Source: Corynebacterium aurimucosum ATCC 700975
Lineage (GTDB): Bacteria; Actinomycetota; Actinomycetes; Mycobacteriales; Mycobacteriaceae
NCBI RefSeq assembly: GCF_007672725.1
Contig: NZ_VDTC01000009.1
Coordinates: 88,588 to 152,587 of the forward strand
DNA: 64,000 nt
Direction of reading: 5' to 3'
Made by a program: the position numbers and the translations under genes
The notes under the pieces: model-generated
Seen by the model: the letters and a program-made list of their open reading frames with translations, nothing else
Told to the model about the DNA's origin: nothing
The model's database searches: none
Shown: in pieces, positions 25,429 to 34,100 of the stretch
Position numbering within the stretch: the first letter of the stretch is position 1
Layout: every line of letters begins with the position of its first letter

Positions 25429-28122
25429 CTAGTCCTTGCTTGCCGACGCCCCCGGATCCTTCGGCGCCGCTGGCGCGTTTGGCACCGATGGTGCTTTCGG
25501 CGCCGCTGGAGCCTTGGGAGCGTCGGGCGCGGCTGGCGGCTGCGGAGCCGAAGGAGCAGCCGGCGGCGTCGGCGCGGACGGCGCTGCGGGTGCTTGCGGC
25601 GCGCTTGGCGCAGACGGCGCTGCGGGAGCGCTTGGTGCGGCCGGCGCCTGGGGCGCATTGGGTGCTTTTGGAGCAGCTGGTGGTGTCGGTGCCGCGGGAG
25701 TGCTTGGCGCAGCTGGAGCTTGCGGTGCCGAAGGAGCAGTCGGCGCACTGGGCGCAGCGGGTGCCTGAGGTGCGCTGGGAGCCGCCGGCGTACCAGGGGC
25801 GGAAGGAACCGCTGGAGCAGCCGGTGGCGTCGGTGCGGACGGAGTCGAGGGAGCGGGTGCCGCCGACGGTGTTTGAGGCGTACTCGGTACTGCGGGCGCG
25901 CTTGGCGCAGCGGGTGCTGCGGGAGCGCTGGGTGCTGCGGGGGCCTGAGGTGCGCTGGGAGCCGCGGGGGCCTGAGGCGCGCTGGGAGCCGACGGCGCGG
26001 CGGGGGCCTGCGGAGAGCCTGTCGGGGCAGATTGTGCAGCGGGCGCTTCCGCGGAAGACTCGTTGGAGACCGGCAGGCGGCGTGGCGTGTCGAGGAAGAC
26101 CTTCTCGCGCGGGGCGGGCAGGTCGCCGGAGGGAGCGATGGCGTCGCGCAGCATGAGCGCCACATCGCTGACTTGAGTTTCCGGCGCGACAGACTTCATG
26201 CCACCCGTCAGCATCACGTTGCAGAACGGGCAGCCCGTCGCAATCTGCTCCGCGCCCGTCGCCACGGCCTGCTCCGAGCGGAACTCGTTGATGCGCTTGC
26301 CCAGCTTTTCCTCCATGAACATGCGCGCGCCACCGGCACCGCAGCAGAAAGCCTCGTCGCGGTTGTGGTCCATCTCCGCCAGCGATGCACCGGTCGCCTC
26401 GACGAGCTCACGCGGCGGGTCGAAGACCTTGTTGTGGCGGCCCAGGAAGCACGGGTCGTGATACGTGACGGGTCGGCGATTCTCCGGCGAACGCGGCACT
26501 GGGACCAGCAGCTTCTCCCGCACCAAACGGTTGAGCAGCTGCGTGTGGTGCAGCACGTCGAAGTGGCCGTCGAAGTCGGGGTATTCGTTGCGAATCGTAT
26601 TGAAGCAGTGCGGGCACGTGGTGATGATTTTGCGCTGGCCTTTGGGGACGCCGGCAAAGGCGTCGTTAAGCGTGGCGACGTTCTGCTCCGCCATCACCTG
26701 GAACAGGAACTCATTTCCGGCACGGCGCGCCGGGTCACCGGTACAGGTTTCGCCCGTGGCCAACACGCCGAACTTCACGCCGGCGGTGTGCAGCATGTCC
26801 ACCACGGCGCGCGTCGTGGCGCGGCCCTTGTCGTCATAAGTACCCGCGCAACCGACCCAGAACAGGTACTCCAGGTCCGAAAAATCTTCCGCATCCTCGC
26901 CGATGATCGGCACCTCGATGCCATCGGCGCGCGCCTCATCGATCCACGCGCGCCGCTCCGAGGCGTTGCGCCCCCACGGGTTGCCCTTTGTCTCGATGTT
27001 CTTAAACAGTCCGGTTAGCTCCGACGGGAAGTCGGACTCCGCTAGCACCTTAAACCGGCGCAGGTCCGCCACGTGGTCGATGTGCTCGATGTCTACCGGG
27101 CACTGGTCCACGCACGCACCGCAGTTGGTGCAGGCCCACAGGACATCATCATCAATCGTGCCCGCCATCGCCAGCACGTTGAGCCCCTCGTGCGGGTTGT
27201 AGTTATCCAGCGCGCCCTGGCGCAGGTCCATCATGAGCTTCTTCGGGCTCAGCGGCTTCTCGGTGTTCCATGCGGGGCAGAGGTCCTGGCAGCGGCCGCA
27301 TTCGGTGCAGGAGGAGGCGTCGAGAAGCATCTTCCAGCTCCCCGGCTCAAGGTCCTCCAGGTCGGGTGTGGGCACTGAGCCCAGCGCCTTTTCACCCGTG
27401 GCGTTGCGCTGGAAGAAGATGTTGAAGAAGGCCATGAAACGGTGCCACATCACGCCCCACTGGAAATAGCGCGCGATGCAGGCGATGAACACCAGGCCCG
27501 TCAGCAGCTTCACTAGGGCAAAGAATTGCACCATGCTTGCCGACGCCGGCAGCACCCCCGCCACACGCATCGTCAAGAAATCAGCCCACGGGGAGCCTCC
27601 GCCATAGGTGGCGATGGCGGAGGCTTTGACGGCGAGCATGCCGAGGCCTTCGAGGAGCACGATGGCCTCCACCAGGCGCGCCGGGAAGACCTGCGAGTTG
27701 TAGAAACGGCTGCCGCGATCGGTGTGGCCGAGTTTGAGGCGCACGCCGATGAGGAAACAGATGCCGAGCACGGTGCCGATGGCGAGGACCTCTTCGATGA
27801 AGTGGTACACGGGCCACGTACCGAGCCACGGCCAGCCTTTATCGGGCGCGAAGGTTTGGATATAGGCCTCGAACCAGACGATGGCGCCGAAGAGGAAGCC
27901 CACCATGACGAGCCAGTGCGCGGCATTGACCAGCGGCCGGCCCTTGAAGTGGGTATGGCCGAAGACTTCGATAAGCACGCGGCCGAGGCGCGCCAGGGGG
28001 CGGTCGGTACGGTTTAGCTGCGTGGGGCCGCCGGAGCGGATGAACCGAAACAGCGCCGTGAGGCGGTAGAAAAAGTACAGCCACACCGGGACCGATGCGG
28101 CGATGGCAACCCAGCCGAACAT
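25429..28122 (-). CDS. Membrane Fe-S oxidoreductase (Rv0338c type) with long Ala/Pro tail
   Basis: 897 residues. About six membrane helices with NarI-like character (1-240) are followed by two [4Fe-4S] sites, CTECGRCQDLCP and CTNCGACVDQCP, and two CCG cysteine domains, the second with DPCFLGRHNK and CCGAGGARMFME. This layout matches the heterodisulfide-reductase-like proteins common in actinobacteria (Rv0338c in M. tuberculosis), thought to link quinone or a thiol carrier to an unknown donor. Residues from about 688 to the end are almost only A, P and S with some Q, T, K and N, in a strict three-residue rhythm (xAP), then a short charged end. The tail is much longer than usual and is discussed in the findings. 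Confidence 0.87.
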   Translation of the reverse strand: MFGWVAIAASVPVWLYFFYRLTALFRFIRSGGPTQLNRTDRPLARLGRVLIEVFGHTHFKGRPLVNAAHWLVMVGFLFGAIVWFEAYIQTFAPDKGWPWLGTWPVYHFIEEVLAIGTVLGICFLIGVRLKLGHTDRGSRFYNSQVFPARLVEAIVLLEGLGMLAVKASAIATYGGGSPWADFLTMRVAGVLPASASMVQFFALVKLLTGLVFIACIARYFQWGVMWHRFMAFFNIFFQRNATGEKALGSVPTPDLEDLEPGSWKMLLDASSCTECGRCQDLCPAWNTEKPLSPKKLMMDLRQGALDNYNPHEGLNVLAMAGTIDDDVLWACTNCGACVDQCPVDIEHIDHVADLRRFKVLAESDFPSELTGLFKNIETKGNPWGRNASERRAWIDEARADGIEVPIIGEDAEDFSDLEYLFWVGCAGTYDDKGRATTRAVVDMLHTAGVKFGVLATGETCTGDPARRAGNEFLFQVMAEQNVATLNDAFAGVPKGQRKIITTCPHCFNTIRNEYPDFDGHFDVLHHTQLLNRLVREKLLVPVPRSPENRRPVTYHDPCFLGRHNKVFDPPRELVEATGASLAEMDHNRDEAFCCGAGGARMFMEEKLGKRINEFRSEQAVATGAEQIATGCPFCNVMLTGGMKSVAPETQVSDVALMLRDAIAPSGDLPAPREKVFLDTPRRLPVSNESSAEAPAAQSAPTGSPQAPAAPSAPSAPQAPAAPSAPQAPAAPSAPAAPAAPSAPAVPSTPQTPSAAPAPSTPSAPTPPAAPAVPSAPGTPAAPSAPQAPAAPSAPTAPSAPQAPAAPSTPAAPTPPAAPKAPNAPQAPAAPSAPAAPSAPSAPQAPAAPSAPTPPAAPSAPQPPAAPDAPKAPAAPKAPSVPNAPAAPKDPGASASKD

Positions 28123-28167
28123 GCGCGCTCCTTTAATTGCTGCTGTGTGTGCCTCTTACCTTAAATC

Positions 28168-28220
28168 CTCGGCCCCGAAATCAGTGAGTCAGGATTCAGC
28201 TAGTGTTTTCGGAGGCCGAG
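28168..28220. promoter_or_regulatory. Long imperfect inverted repeat between divergent genes
   Basis: CTCGGCCCCGAAA (28168-28180) faces TTTTCGGAGGCCGAG (28206-28220), pairing except for one bulge, around a 25-base loop. It lies between the divergent Fe-S protein and DUF6230 genes and could be an operator or a hairpin in either leader. Confidence 0.45.
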
Positions 28221-28236
28221 AAATAAGCTGACGTGT

Positions 28237-28809
28237 ATGGGAAGAATCAGTGCGCCGAAGGCGGCGGTGGGGCTTATCGCAGGATTTGCGGCTTTCGGCG
28301 TGACGGGGTTTGCAGTGGCGCAAGGCGGTCTGACGGCGAACCTGGCGCTATCGGGAACGTTCTTCAACGTCAACATGCGGCACTTGGAGGGCGAGGCTTT
28401 CTCGCTCTTCGTGGATAGTGACAAGAAGGGTGAGGAGGACGTGCCGACGGCCCGGTTGAAGATGGAGCACGCGGTGGCCTCGGATCTTTGCCTTTACGTC
28501 ACGACGGACCTGCCGGCGGTGGGGGAGGCCACGCTGGCGCTGAAGGCGAAGGGCGATAACAGCGTGGAGGCCACCGACTTGTTGGTTGGTGCGTCGGACA
28601 TCGAGGGCTCGTTGGTCATGGAGGATGCGAACGTGGGCATCGATGCGCGCCAGCTGTCCACCACCGCGGATCCCGGAACGTGGGGCCTGTATGCAAAGAA
28701 GGTTTCGCTGACTGCCGACGACGTCCGCGCCACCTCCATCGGCGCCAAGACGCTGTCAGCACAAAACGTGGGCGTATCCGTGGAACGGGGCCGCGGAAAT
28801 GGCTGCTGA
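28237..28809 (+). CDS. DUF6230-family secreted protein
   Basis: 190 residues with a signal-like N-terminus (helix about 9-29), then a beta-rich domain starting GGLTANLALSGTFFNVNMRH, a hallmark of DUF6230 proteins known from Streptomyces, where they sit beside DUF6114 genes. Two cysteines are present (DLC and the terminal C). There is no sorting signal or lipobox, so it is either membrane-tethered by an uncleaved signal or released. The next gene, DUF6114, overlaps its end by 11 bases, indicating a coupled operon. Function unknown. Confidence 0.8.
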   Translation: MGRISAPKAAVGLIAGFAAFGVTGFAVAQGGLTANLALSGTFFNVNMRHLEGEAFSLFVDSDKKGEEDVPTARLKMEHAVASDLCLYVTTDLPAVGEATLALKAKGDNSVEATDLLVGASDIEGSLVMEDANVGIDARQLSTTADPGTWGLYAKKVSLTADDVRATSIGAKTLSAQNVGVSVERGRGNGC

Positions 28810-29158
28810 TCGGTTTAAGGCGTGGCGCGGTGGGCGGCCGTTCATCCCGGGTTTGCTGCTCATACTTTCGGGAATCGTCATCGCCACGCCTGCGTATTTC
28901 ACCGTGCATATCTCGGACCTGCTGGTCATGATTTCCACGGTGTCGGGCGTGTCCACGCTGCTCATCGGGGCGCTGTTGGTCATGTTCGGCTTAGGAGCGT
29001 GGTTTCGCCCGGCCACCTCGACGTATCTGGGAGTGCTCGGCATCATCGTGGCCGTGATTGCGCTGCCTACCTCTAACTTGGGAGGCTTCCTCATCGGTTC
29101 ACTGCTCGGCATCATTGGCGGCGCGCTCACCCTGGCGTGGGAGCCCACCGATGTTTAA
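28799..29158 (+). CDS. DUF6114 four-helix membrane protein
   Basis: 119 residues, starting FKAWRGGRPFIPGLLLILSG (from residue 6), a typical DUF6114 opening, and about four membrane helices with a short loop motif LPTSNLGGF. It overlaps the DUF6230 gene by 11 bases and the next gene by 8 bases, so all three are one translation-coupled operon. It is probably the membrane partner of the two exported proteins; the role is unknown. Confidence 0.8.
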   Translation: MAADRFKAWRGGRPFIPGLLLILSGIVIATPAYFTVHISDLLVMISTVSGVSTLLIGALLVMFGLGAWFRPATSTYLGVLGIIVAVIALPTSNLGGFLIGSLLGIIGGALTLAWEPTDV

Positions 29159-29717
29159 GCACCGTCCTTCGCGCTCACGGAGCGTGTTGTTCGTGGCCGC
29201 CATGGTCGCTGCGGCGAGCGCGACGGGCGTGAGCGCGCAGGTCGCCCCGGCGCAGCCCTACTTTTCCACCGTGAAGGCGGACGAGGTCACGCTAACGGGA
29301 AACGTGAAAGCCACGCTGGGCACGATGCCCACCCGCGACGGCGAGGTGCGCGTTATCGAGCTCACCGGCGATCGCCTTGCCGTGCGCAACCTGGCCATCA
29401 CCTTGCCCGGAAATGCCGGCGATGGCCTGCTCACGACAGGTGGTTCGATAACCACCGTGGAGCCCGCGCGCATCGTGGCGACCTCGCTGACCGCCACCCC
29501 CACCGTCGAGGGTGCGCGCACCGTGCCCGTCACGGCAGATCTCACCGGCGGCGATATCAATGCCGTTCTCGATCAGCTCGGAATTCCCCCTGCTCCGGAC
29601 GCCGAGCTTCCCGACGCCCTCATGGAGCACCTTTCCTTAAGCGACGTCACCCTTGAGCTGGCGAACCTCACGGGTGACACGTTCTCGGCCCCGAGGATGT
29701 CCGTGACCGTCGACTAG
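29151..29717 (+). CDS. Second secreted DUF6230-like protein
   Basis: 188 residues from ATG 29151. A basic N-terminus (MFKHRPSRSRS) and hydrophobic signal end in VSAQ (about residue 24). The exported part has beta-rich repeats (VTLTGNVKATLG, DVTLELANLTGDTF) that resemble the first DUF6230 protein in style (short beta strands with a TADLTGGDI-type segment), so it may be a distant copy. Its ATG overlaps the DUF6114 stop by 8 bases. The frame is open 31 codons further upstream but that part is the DUF6114 gene in another frame. The end overlaps the convergent ABC exporter gene by 4 bases. Confidence 0.75.
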   Translation: MFKHRPSRSRSVLFVAAMVAAASATGVSAQVAPAQPYFSTVKADEVTLTGNVKATLGTMPTRDGEVRVIELTGDRLAVRNLAITLPGNAGDGLLTTGGSITTVEPARIVATSLTATPTVEGARTVPVTADLTGGDINAVLDQLGIPPAPDAELPDALMEHLSLSDVTLELANLTGDTFSAPRMSVTVD

Positions 29718-31645
29718 TCCTCGCGGAACTGGGACTGGTGGAGGCGCCAGTAGGCGCCGTGGGCGTCGAGAAGCTCGGCGTGGGTGCCCTGCTCCACGAT
29801 GCGACCTTCCTCCATGACGATGATGATGTCGGCGTCACGAATCGTGGACAGGCGGTGCGCGATGATGAAGGAGGTGCGGTCAGCGCGCAGCGCGTTCATG
29901 GCGTCCTGAACAAGCACCTCGGTGCGGGTATCCACGGAGGAGGTCGCCTCATCGAGGATGAGGAGCGCCGGCTGCGCCAGGAAGGCGCGCGCGATGGTGA
30001 TGAGCTGGCGCTCGCCGGAGGAAATCGCGCCATTGTCTTGATCGATGACCGTGTCATAGCCCTCAGGCAGCGCGTGGACGAAGCGGTCCACGTAGGTGGC
30101 CTTGGCGGCGGCAATGACTTCCTCATCGGTCGCGTCGAGGCGGCCGTAGCGGATGTTGTCCATGATGGTGCCCTCGAAGACGACGGCGTCCTGCAGCACC
30201 ATGCCCACCTGGGAGCGCAGCTCGTGGCGCGACATCTGCGCGGTGTCGACGCCGTCGAGGCGGATGGTGCCGGAATCGATGTCGTAGAAACGCATGATGA
30301 GGTTGACCAGCGTGGTCTTGCCGGCACCCGTGGGGCCCACGATGGCCGCGGTCTGGCCCGGTTCCACGCGGAGGCTGAGATCCTGGATGAGTGGGGTTTC
30401 GGGATCATAGGAGAAGTCCACGTCCTCGAACTCAACCAAGCCCTTCGCGCGCCCGCCCAGGCGGGAGGTGGTCTCCTCGGCGGGTTCTTCCTCAGCGTCG
30501 AGGAACTCGAAGACGCGCTCGGCCGAGGCCACGCCCGATTGCACCTGCTGCATCATTCCGCCGAGCTGGCCCAGCGGCTGGTTGAACTCGCGGGAGTACT
30601 GGATGAAGGCCTGGGCGCCACCCAGCGTGAGGTTGCCGGAGGCCACCTTCAACGCGCCGAGCACCGCGATGACCACGTAGGACAGGTAGGAGATGAACTG
30701 CATGATCGGCATCATCATGCCCGCCAGGAACTGCGCCAGCGACGCGGAGCGGAAGAGCTCCTCGTTGCGCTTATCAAAGTCCTCCGTCATGGAGTCGATG
30801 CGCCCGAAGACGGTTGCCAGGTCGTGGCCGGAGAAGGCTTCCTCGACCTGCCCGTTGAGGTCACCGGTGGCCTTCCACTGCGCCTTGAATTGCTTTTGCG
30901 CGCGCGAGCCGACGACCCCGATGACCACACCGGTCAGCGGCAGCGCCAGCAGCGCAACGAGGGCCAGCTGCCAGGACACGGTGAACATCATGACCGTGAT
31001 GCCGATGACCATGAGCAGGTTATAGAACAGCTGCGAAATGGCCTGCTGCAGCGCCGTCTGGACGTTGTCGGCATCGTTGGTGGTGCGCGAAAGAAGGTCG
31101 CCGCGCGACTGCGTATCGAAGTAGTTCAGCGGCAGCCGGTTGATCTTCGCCTCGATGCGCTCGCGCAGATCGAAGACCACCTTCATCACCAGCGAGTTCA
31201 GAAGGTAGCCCTGCCACCACTGGAAGAGCGAGGACACCACGTACATCGCAATCACGATGCCGATGATCGTGCCCAGCTTGGAAAAATCAATGCCGAAGCC
31301 GGGGCTCAAGTCCATGGCGGAGGCCATGTCCGCGAACTTGTCCTGCCCGCCCGCGCGCAGAGCGGCGATGGCCTGCTCCTTGGTCATACCGGCGGGCAGG
31401 TGGCGGGAAATGACGCCGGAGAAGATGACGTCGGTGGCCTTGCCCATAACCTTGGGCGCGGCCACGGCGAGGAACACGCACATGAGGTTCATCGCGGCAA
31501 TCGCGACAAGCTGCGCCTTGAACGGCGCGAGCAGGCCAAAGAGGCGCTTGGCGGAGGGCCAGAAGTTCTTGGCCTTGCGCGGCGCGTTCTCGCCGGTCTT
31601 CTCCTCGATCTCGGCTTCTAACGTCGCGTTGTCTTGCTCAGTCAT
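29714..31645 (-). CDS. ABC exporter half, catalytically complete subunit
   Basis: 643 residues: an N-terminal acidic extension, about six helices (about 45-370), then an ATPase domain with Walker A GPTGAGKTT, signature SSGERQ, Walker B LILDEATSSVD and H-loop IIAHRLS. It starts directly after the stop of the partner exporter gene (stop and start adjacent), so the two form a heterodimer of the kind seen in Gram-positive multidrug or lipid exporters. The signature is SSGERQ, where SGGQ is usual. Substrate unknown. Confidence 0.9.
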   Translation of the reverse strand: MTEQDNATLEAEIEEKTGENAPRKAKNFWPSAKRLFGLLAPFKAQLVAIAAMNLMCVFLAVAAPKVMGKATDVIFSGVISRHLPAGMTKEQAIAALRAGGQDKFADMASAMDLSPGFGIDFSKLGTIIGIVIAMYVVSSLFQWWQGYLLNSLVMKVVFDLRERIEAKINRLPLNYFDTQSRGDLLSRTTNDADNVQTALQQAISQLFYNLLMVIGITVMMFTVSWQLALVALLALPLTGVVIGVVGSRAQKQFKAQWKATGDLNGQVEEAFSGHDLATVFGRIDSMTEDFDKRNEELFRSASLAQFLAGMMMPIMQFISYLSYVVIAVLGALKVASGNLTLGGAQAFIQYSREFNQPLGQLGGMMQQVQSGVASAERVFEFLDAEEEPAEETTSRLGGRAKGLVEFEDVDFSYDPETPLIQDLSLRVEPGQTAAIVGPTGAGKTTLVNLIMRFYDIDSGTIRLDGVDTAQMSRHELRSQVGMVLQDAVVFEGTIMDNIRYGRLDATDEEVIAAAKATYVDRFVHALPEGYDTVIDQDNGAISSGERQLITIARAFLAQPALLILDEATSSVDTRTEVLVQDAMNALRADRTSFIIAHRLSTIRDADIIIVMEEGRIVEQGTHAELLDAHGAYWRLHQSQFRED

Positions 31646-33355
31646 TTATGCCACCTCCTGGGATTCCACAATTTCGCGGTACGTCGTCGAGCTTTCCAAC
31701 AGCTCCTCGTGCGTGCCGCGGGCCACGATGCGCCCGGCGTCCATGACCAGAATCTGATCCGCGTCCACGATCGAGCTCACGCGCTGCGCCACGATGATCG
31801 TCGTCGCCTTCGCGGTGTATTCCCGCATGGCGTCGCGCACCGCGGCATCCGTGAGGACATCGAGCGCGGAGAAGGAATCATCAAAGAGGTACACCAGCGG
31901 CCGCGCCACCAGCATGCGCGCGATGGACAGGCGCTGGCGCTGGCCGCCGGAAACGTTGGTGCCGCCCTGGGAGATGTGCATGTCGAGGTCCTCGACGAAG
32001 TTTGCCTGGGCCACGCGCAGCGCTTCCCACAGCTCCTCGTCGGTGGCGTCCGGGGCGCCGAGGCGCAGGTTGGAGGCCACGGAACCGCTAAACAGGTACG
32101 GCTTCTGAGGAACGAGGCCCACGCGCTTGACGACGTCCCCTCGTGCCATATCGGCGATATCGGTGCCGTCGAGAAGCACGCGCCCCTTCGTCGGGAGATA
32201 GAGGCGCGGGATGAGGGAGAGCGCTGTGGTTTTGCCGGAACCGGTCGCGCCGATAAGCGCGGTGGTGGTGCCGGGGGTGGCGGTGAAGGAGACGTCGTGA
32301 AGCACGGGCGCTTCCGCGCCGGCGTACTGGAACGTGACGTTGTCGAACTCGACCACACCCTCGGAGCGCTCCGGGGTGAGCGGGTTAGCGGGCTCGACGA
32401 TGGAGGGATCGTGCTCGAGGACGTCGGTGATGCGGCGCGCGCAAATGACGGCGCGGGGCAGCATCATGGCCATGAAGGTGCCCATCATGACCGCCGCGAG
32501 GATCTGCAGCAGGTACTGCAAAAAGGCGGTCAGTGAGCCGATTTCCACGAGGCCATCGTCGACGCGGTGGCCGCCGAACCACAGGACCGCGCCCGTGGCT
32601 ACGTTCAGGATGACGGTGATGATGGGGAACATGAGGATGAACAGCTGGCCGACCTTCAGGGAGAGGTTGGTGATGTCACGGTTGGCGGTACGGAAACGCT
32701 CGGCTTCGTGCTCTTCGCGGGTAAAGGCGCGGACGACGCGAATGCCGGCGATTTGCTCGCGCAGCGTGCCGTTCATGACGTCGAGCTTTTCCTGCCACGA
32801 GCGGAAGAGCGGCATGAGGCGGACGATGATGACGGAGATGGCGGCCAGCAGCACGATGACGGAGACCGCGACGAGCCAGGACATTCCGGCGTCTTCGCGG
32901 ATGGCCATGATGATGCCGCCGATGGACATAATGGGTGCGGCAACCATGAAGTTGAGCATCATCATGTAAACCATCTGGACCTGCTGGACATCGTTGGTGC
33001 CGCGGGTGATGAGGGTGGCGGTGCCGAAGTTGCTCATGTCTTCGGCGGAGTAGCGGGTGACGCGGCGGAAGACTTCGGAGCGCAGGTCGCGGCCGAGGCC
33101 CATGGCGGTGCGGGAGCCGAACCAGATAGCGGCGATGGCGGCGCTGACCTGGATGAAGGCCACGATGAGCATGATGCCGCCGGTGTGCCAGATGTAGTCG
33201 ATGTCTACTTGGGCAACGCCCTTGTCGATGATCTTCGCGTTGAGCGAAGGGAGGTAAAGCGTTGCTGCGGTGGACAGTGCTTGGAGAAGCAGCACCGCGA
33301 TGACGTAGCCGGTATACGGCTTCGAGCGGGATATGAGGATACGTAGGAGTTCCAT
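31646..33355 (-). CDS. ABC exporter half with degenerate ATPase site
   Basis: 569 residues from ATG 33355 (MELLRILI); codons upstream look non-coding. About six helices (about 15-310) precede an ATPase domain with Walker A GATGSGKTT and signature VSGGQRQ. Walker B reads YLFDDSFSALD: the catalytic Glu is replaced by Asp, and the switch residue in the H-loop position reads VAQRVS, with Gln for His. This is the typical non-hydrolysing half of a heterodimeric exporter, paired with the complete half encoded directly downstream. Confidence 0.88.
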   Translation of the reverse strand: MELLRILISRSKPYTGYVIAVLLLQALSTAATLYLPSLNAKIIDKGVAQVDIDYIWHTGGIMLIVAFIQVSAAIAAIWFGSRTAMGLGRDLRSEVFRRVTRYSAEDMSNFGTATLITRGTNDVQQVQMVYMMMLNFMVAAPIMSIGGIIMAIREDAGMSWLVAVSVIVLLAAISVIIVRLMPLFRSWQEKLDVMNGTLREQIAGIRVVRAFTREEHEAERFRTANRDITNLSLKVGQLFILMFPIITVILNVATGAVLWFGGHRVDDGLVEIGSLTAFLQYLLQILAAVMMGTFMAMMLPRAVICARRITDVLEHDPSIVEPANPLTPERSEGVVEFDNVTFQYAGAEAPVLHDVSFTATPGTTTALIGATGSGKTTALSLIPRLYLPTKGRVLLDGTDIADMARGDVVKRVGLVPQKPYLFSGSVASNLRLGAPDATDEELWEALRVAQANFVEDLDMHISQGGTNVSGGQRQRLSIARMLVARPLVYLFDDSFSALDVLTDAAVRDAMREYTAKATTIIVAQRVSSIVDADQILVMDAGRIVARGTHEELLESSTTYREIVESQEVA

Positions 33356-33410
33356 AGACCAACGTTTCGTGTGAGCGGCCTGGAAGGCCAAAGGTCAATG
33401 ACCGCGCAAG

Positions 33411-33440
33411 TCTATCCCGCTAGACGCGAGTGCGTCTAGC
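33411..33440. promoter_or_regulatory. Palindrome with TAGAC/GTCTA arms
   Basis: GCTAGACGC (33419-33427) pairs perfectly with GCGTCTAGC (33432-33440) around GAGT. The TAGAC and GTCTA halves are 8 bases apart rather than 6, so it is not a standard McbR site. It lies downstream of the FprA-like gene and may be its terminator, without a T run. Confidence 0.45.
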
Positions 33441-33522
33441 GAGTGCGGTGGTGCAAGGACTGGCAGCAGGCTTCCCCATTTCCCTGCGCGAGCGTTGAGC
33501 TCGCGCGTTTAGCTCGCGCGCG

Positions 33523-33939
33523 TTAGAAGCAGACCGGGGCGCGCTGCGCGCGGGCCGTGACGGCGGCCCAGTCCTCGAGGTCGTCGGTGGGGCCACACAG
33601 GCCTTCCCAGGTGGTGATGGCCACGCCGCGGGCCATGAGCTCCAAAAGAACAAGGTGGCGGTCGCCGGAGGCGGAGAGTTGGTTGAGGTCGGAGTGGTTG
33701 ATGTCCGCGTCCGGGCCATAGCCCACGCGCACGTTGCCGATGAGCCGCAGGCGCGGCGTGGTCCCCTTCGGGCACGGCTCAGCAACGGATTCCGCGCCGG
33801 AGAGCCCGGCGAAGCGGCGCAGCAAACCGAAGGGCGCGGGGCGCTCGCAGTAGAGGTCCACGCACAGCCCGGCCCTGATGAGCCGTTCGGCGGTGGAGAG
33901 CGCGGCGGGGCTGTCCCCGACAATTGCGACACGCTGCAT
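33523..33939 (-). CDS. Short FprA-like (ferredoxin-NADP reductase N-terminal) remnant
   Basis: 138 residues resembling only the N-terminal FAD-binding part of FprA-type ferredoxin/adrenodoxin-NADP reductases, which are about 450 long. MQRVAIVGDSPAALSTAERL matches the dinucleotide fold but the GxGxxG glycines are altered (GDSPAA), and the next segment, ERPAPFGLLRRF, matches the family's conserved APFGL region. The rest has no clear counterpart. A strong GAAGGGG ribosome binding site 5 bases before the ATG argues it is still translated. It diverges from cysH across a McbR-like operator, where C. glutamicum has fpr2 and cysI. Either a decayed reductase or a small protein with a new role. Confidence 0.6.
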   Translation of the reverse strand: MQRVAIVGDSPAALSTAERLIRAGLCVDLYCERPAPFGLLRRFAGLSGAESVAEPCPKGTTPRLRLIGNVRVGYGPDADINHSDLNQLSASGDRHLVLLELMARGVAITTWEGLCGPTDDLEDWAAVTARAQRAPVCF

Positions 33940-33964
33940 GAGAACCCCTTCAATTCGGAAGAAA

Positions 33965-33980
33965 TAGACTGTCTAGTCTG
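33965..33980. promoter_or_regulatory. McbR-type operator at the cys locus
   Basis: TAGAC-TGTCTA-GTCTG, nine of ten arm positions matching the C. glutamicum McbR consensus TAGAC-N6-GTCTA. It lies 26 bases before the FprA-like ATG and 121 bases before cysH, so it could control both divergent genes in response to S-adenosylhomocysteine, as McbR does in C. glutamicum. Confidence 0.7.
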
Positions 33981-34100
33981 TAAATCTAGTCCGCTCGGTT
34001 CATTCTGGCTAATTTTTATTCTTCCTAGCACCCAAGCTCACAGCCCCCGCACCCCTTAGTGGGCTGCGCACAGGCCCGCCTCCCTTTAATGTGAGGTGTC

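Noticed and set aside
25436..25768. Gly/Ala-rich plus-strand frame (110 codons), PE_PGRS-like at first sight
   Set aside because: It is the complement of the xAP repeat tail of the Fe-S protein; no start signal and no other PE features.
24868..27018. 716-codon plus-strand frame over the Fe-S protein and antiporter
   Set aside because: Arg/Gly/Cys-rich frame arising from the Ala/Pro-rich repeat read on the other strand; no start signal.
29738..31621. 627-codon open frame opposite the ABC exporter
   Set aside because: Antisense shadow; the exporter's motifs on the minus strand are decisive.
33421..33438. TAGAC...GTCTA palindrome as a second McbR operator
   Set aside because: The halves are 8 bases apart instead of 6 and it lies at the 3' end of the FprA-like gene, so a hairpin is more likely.
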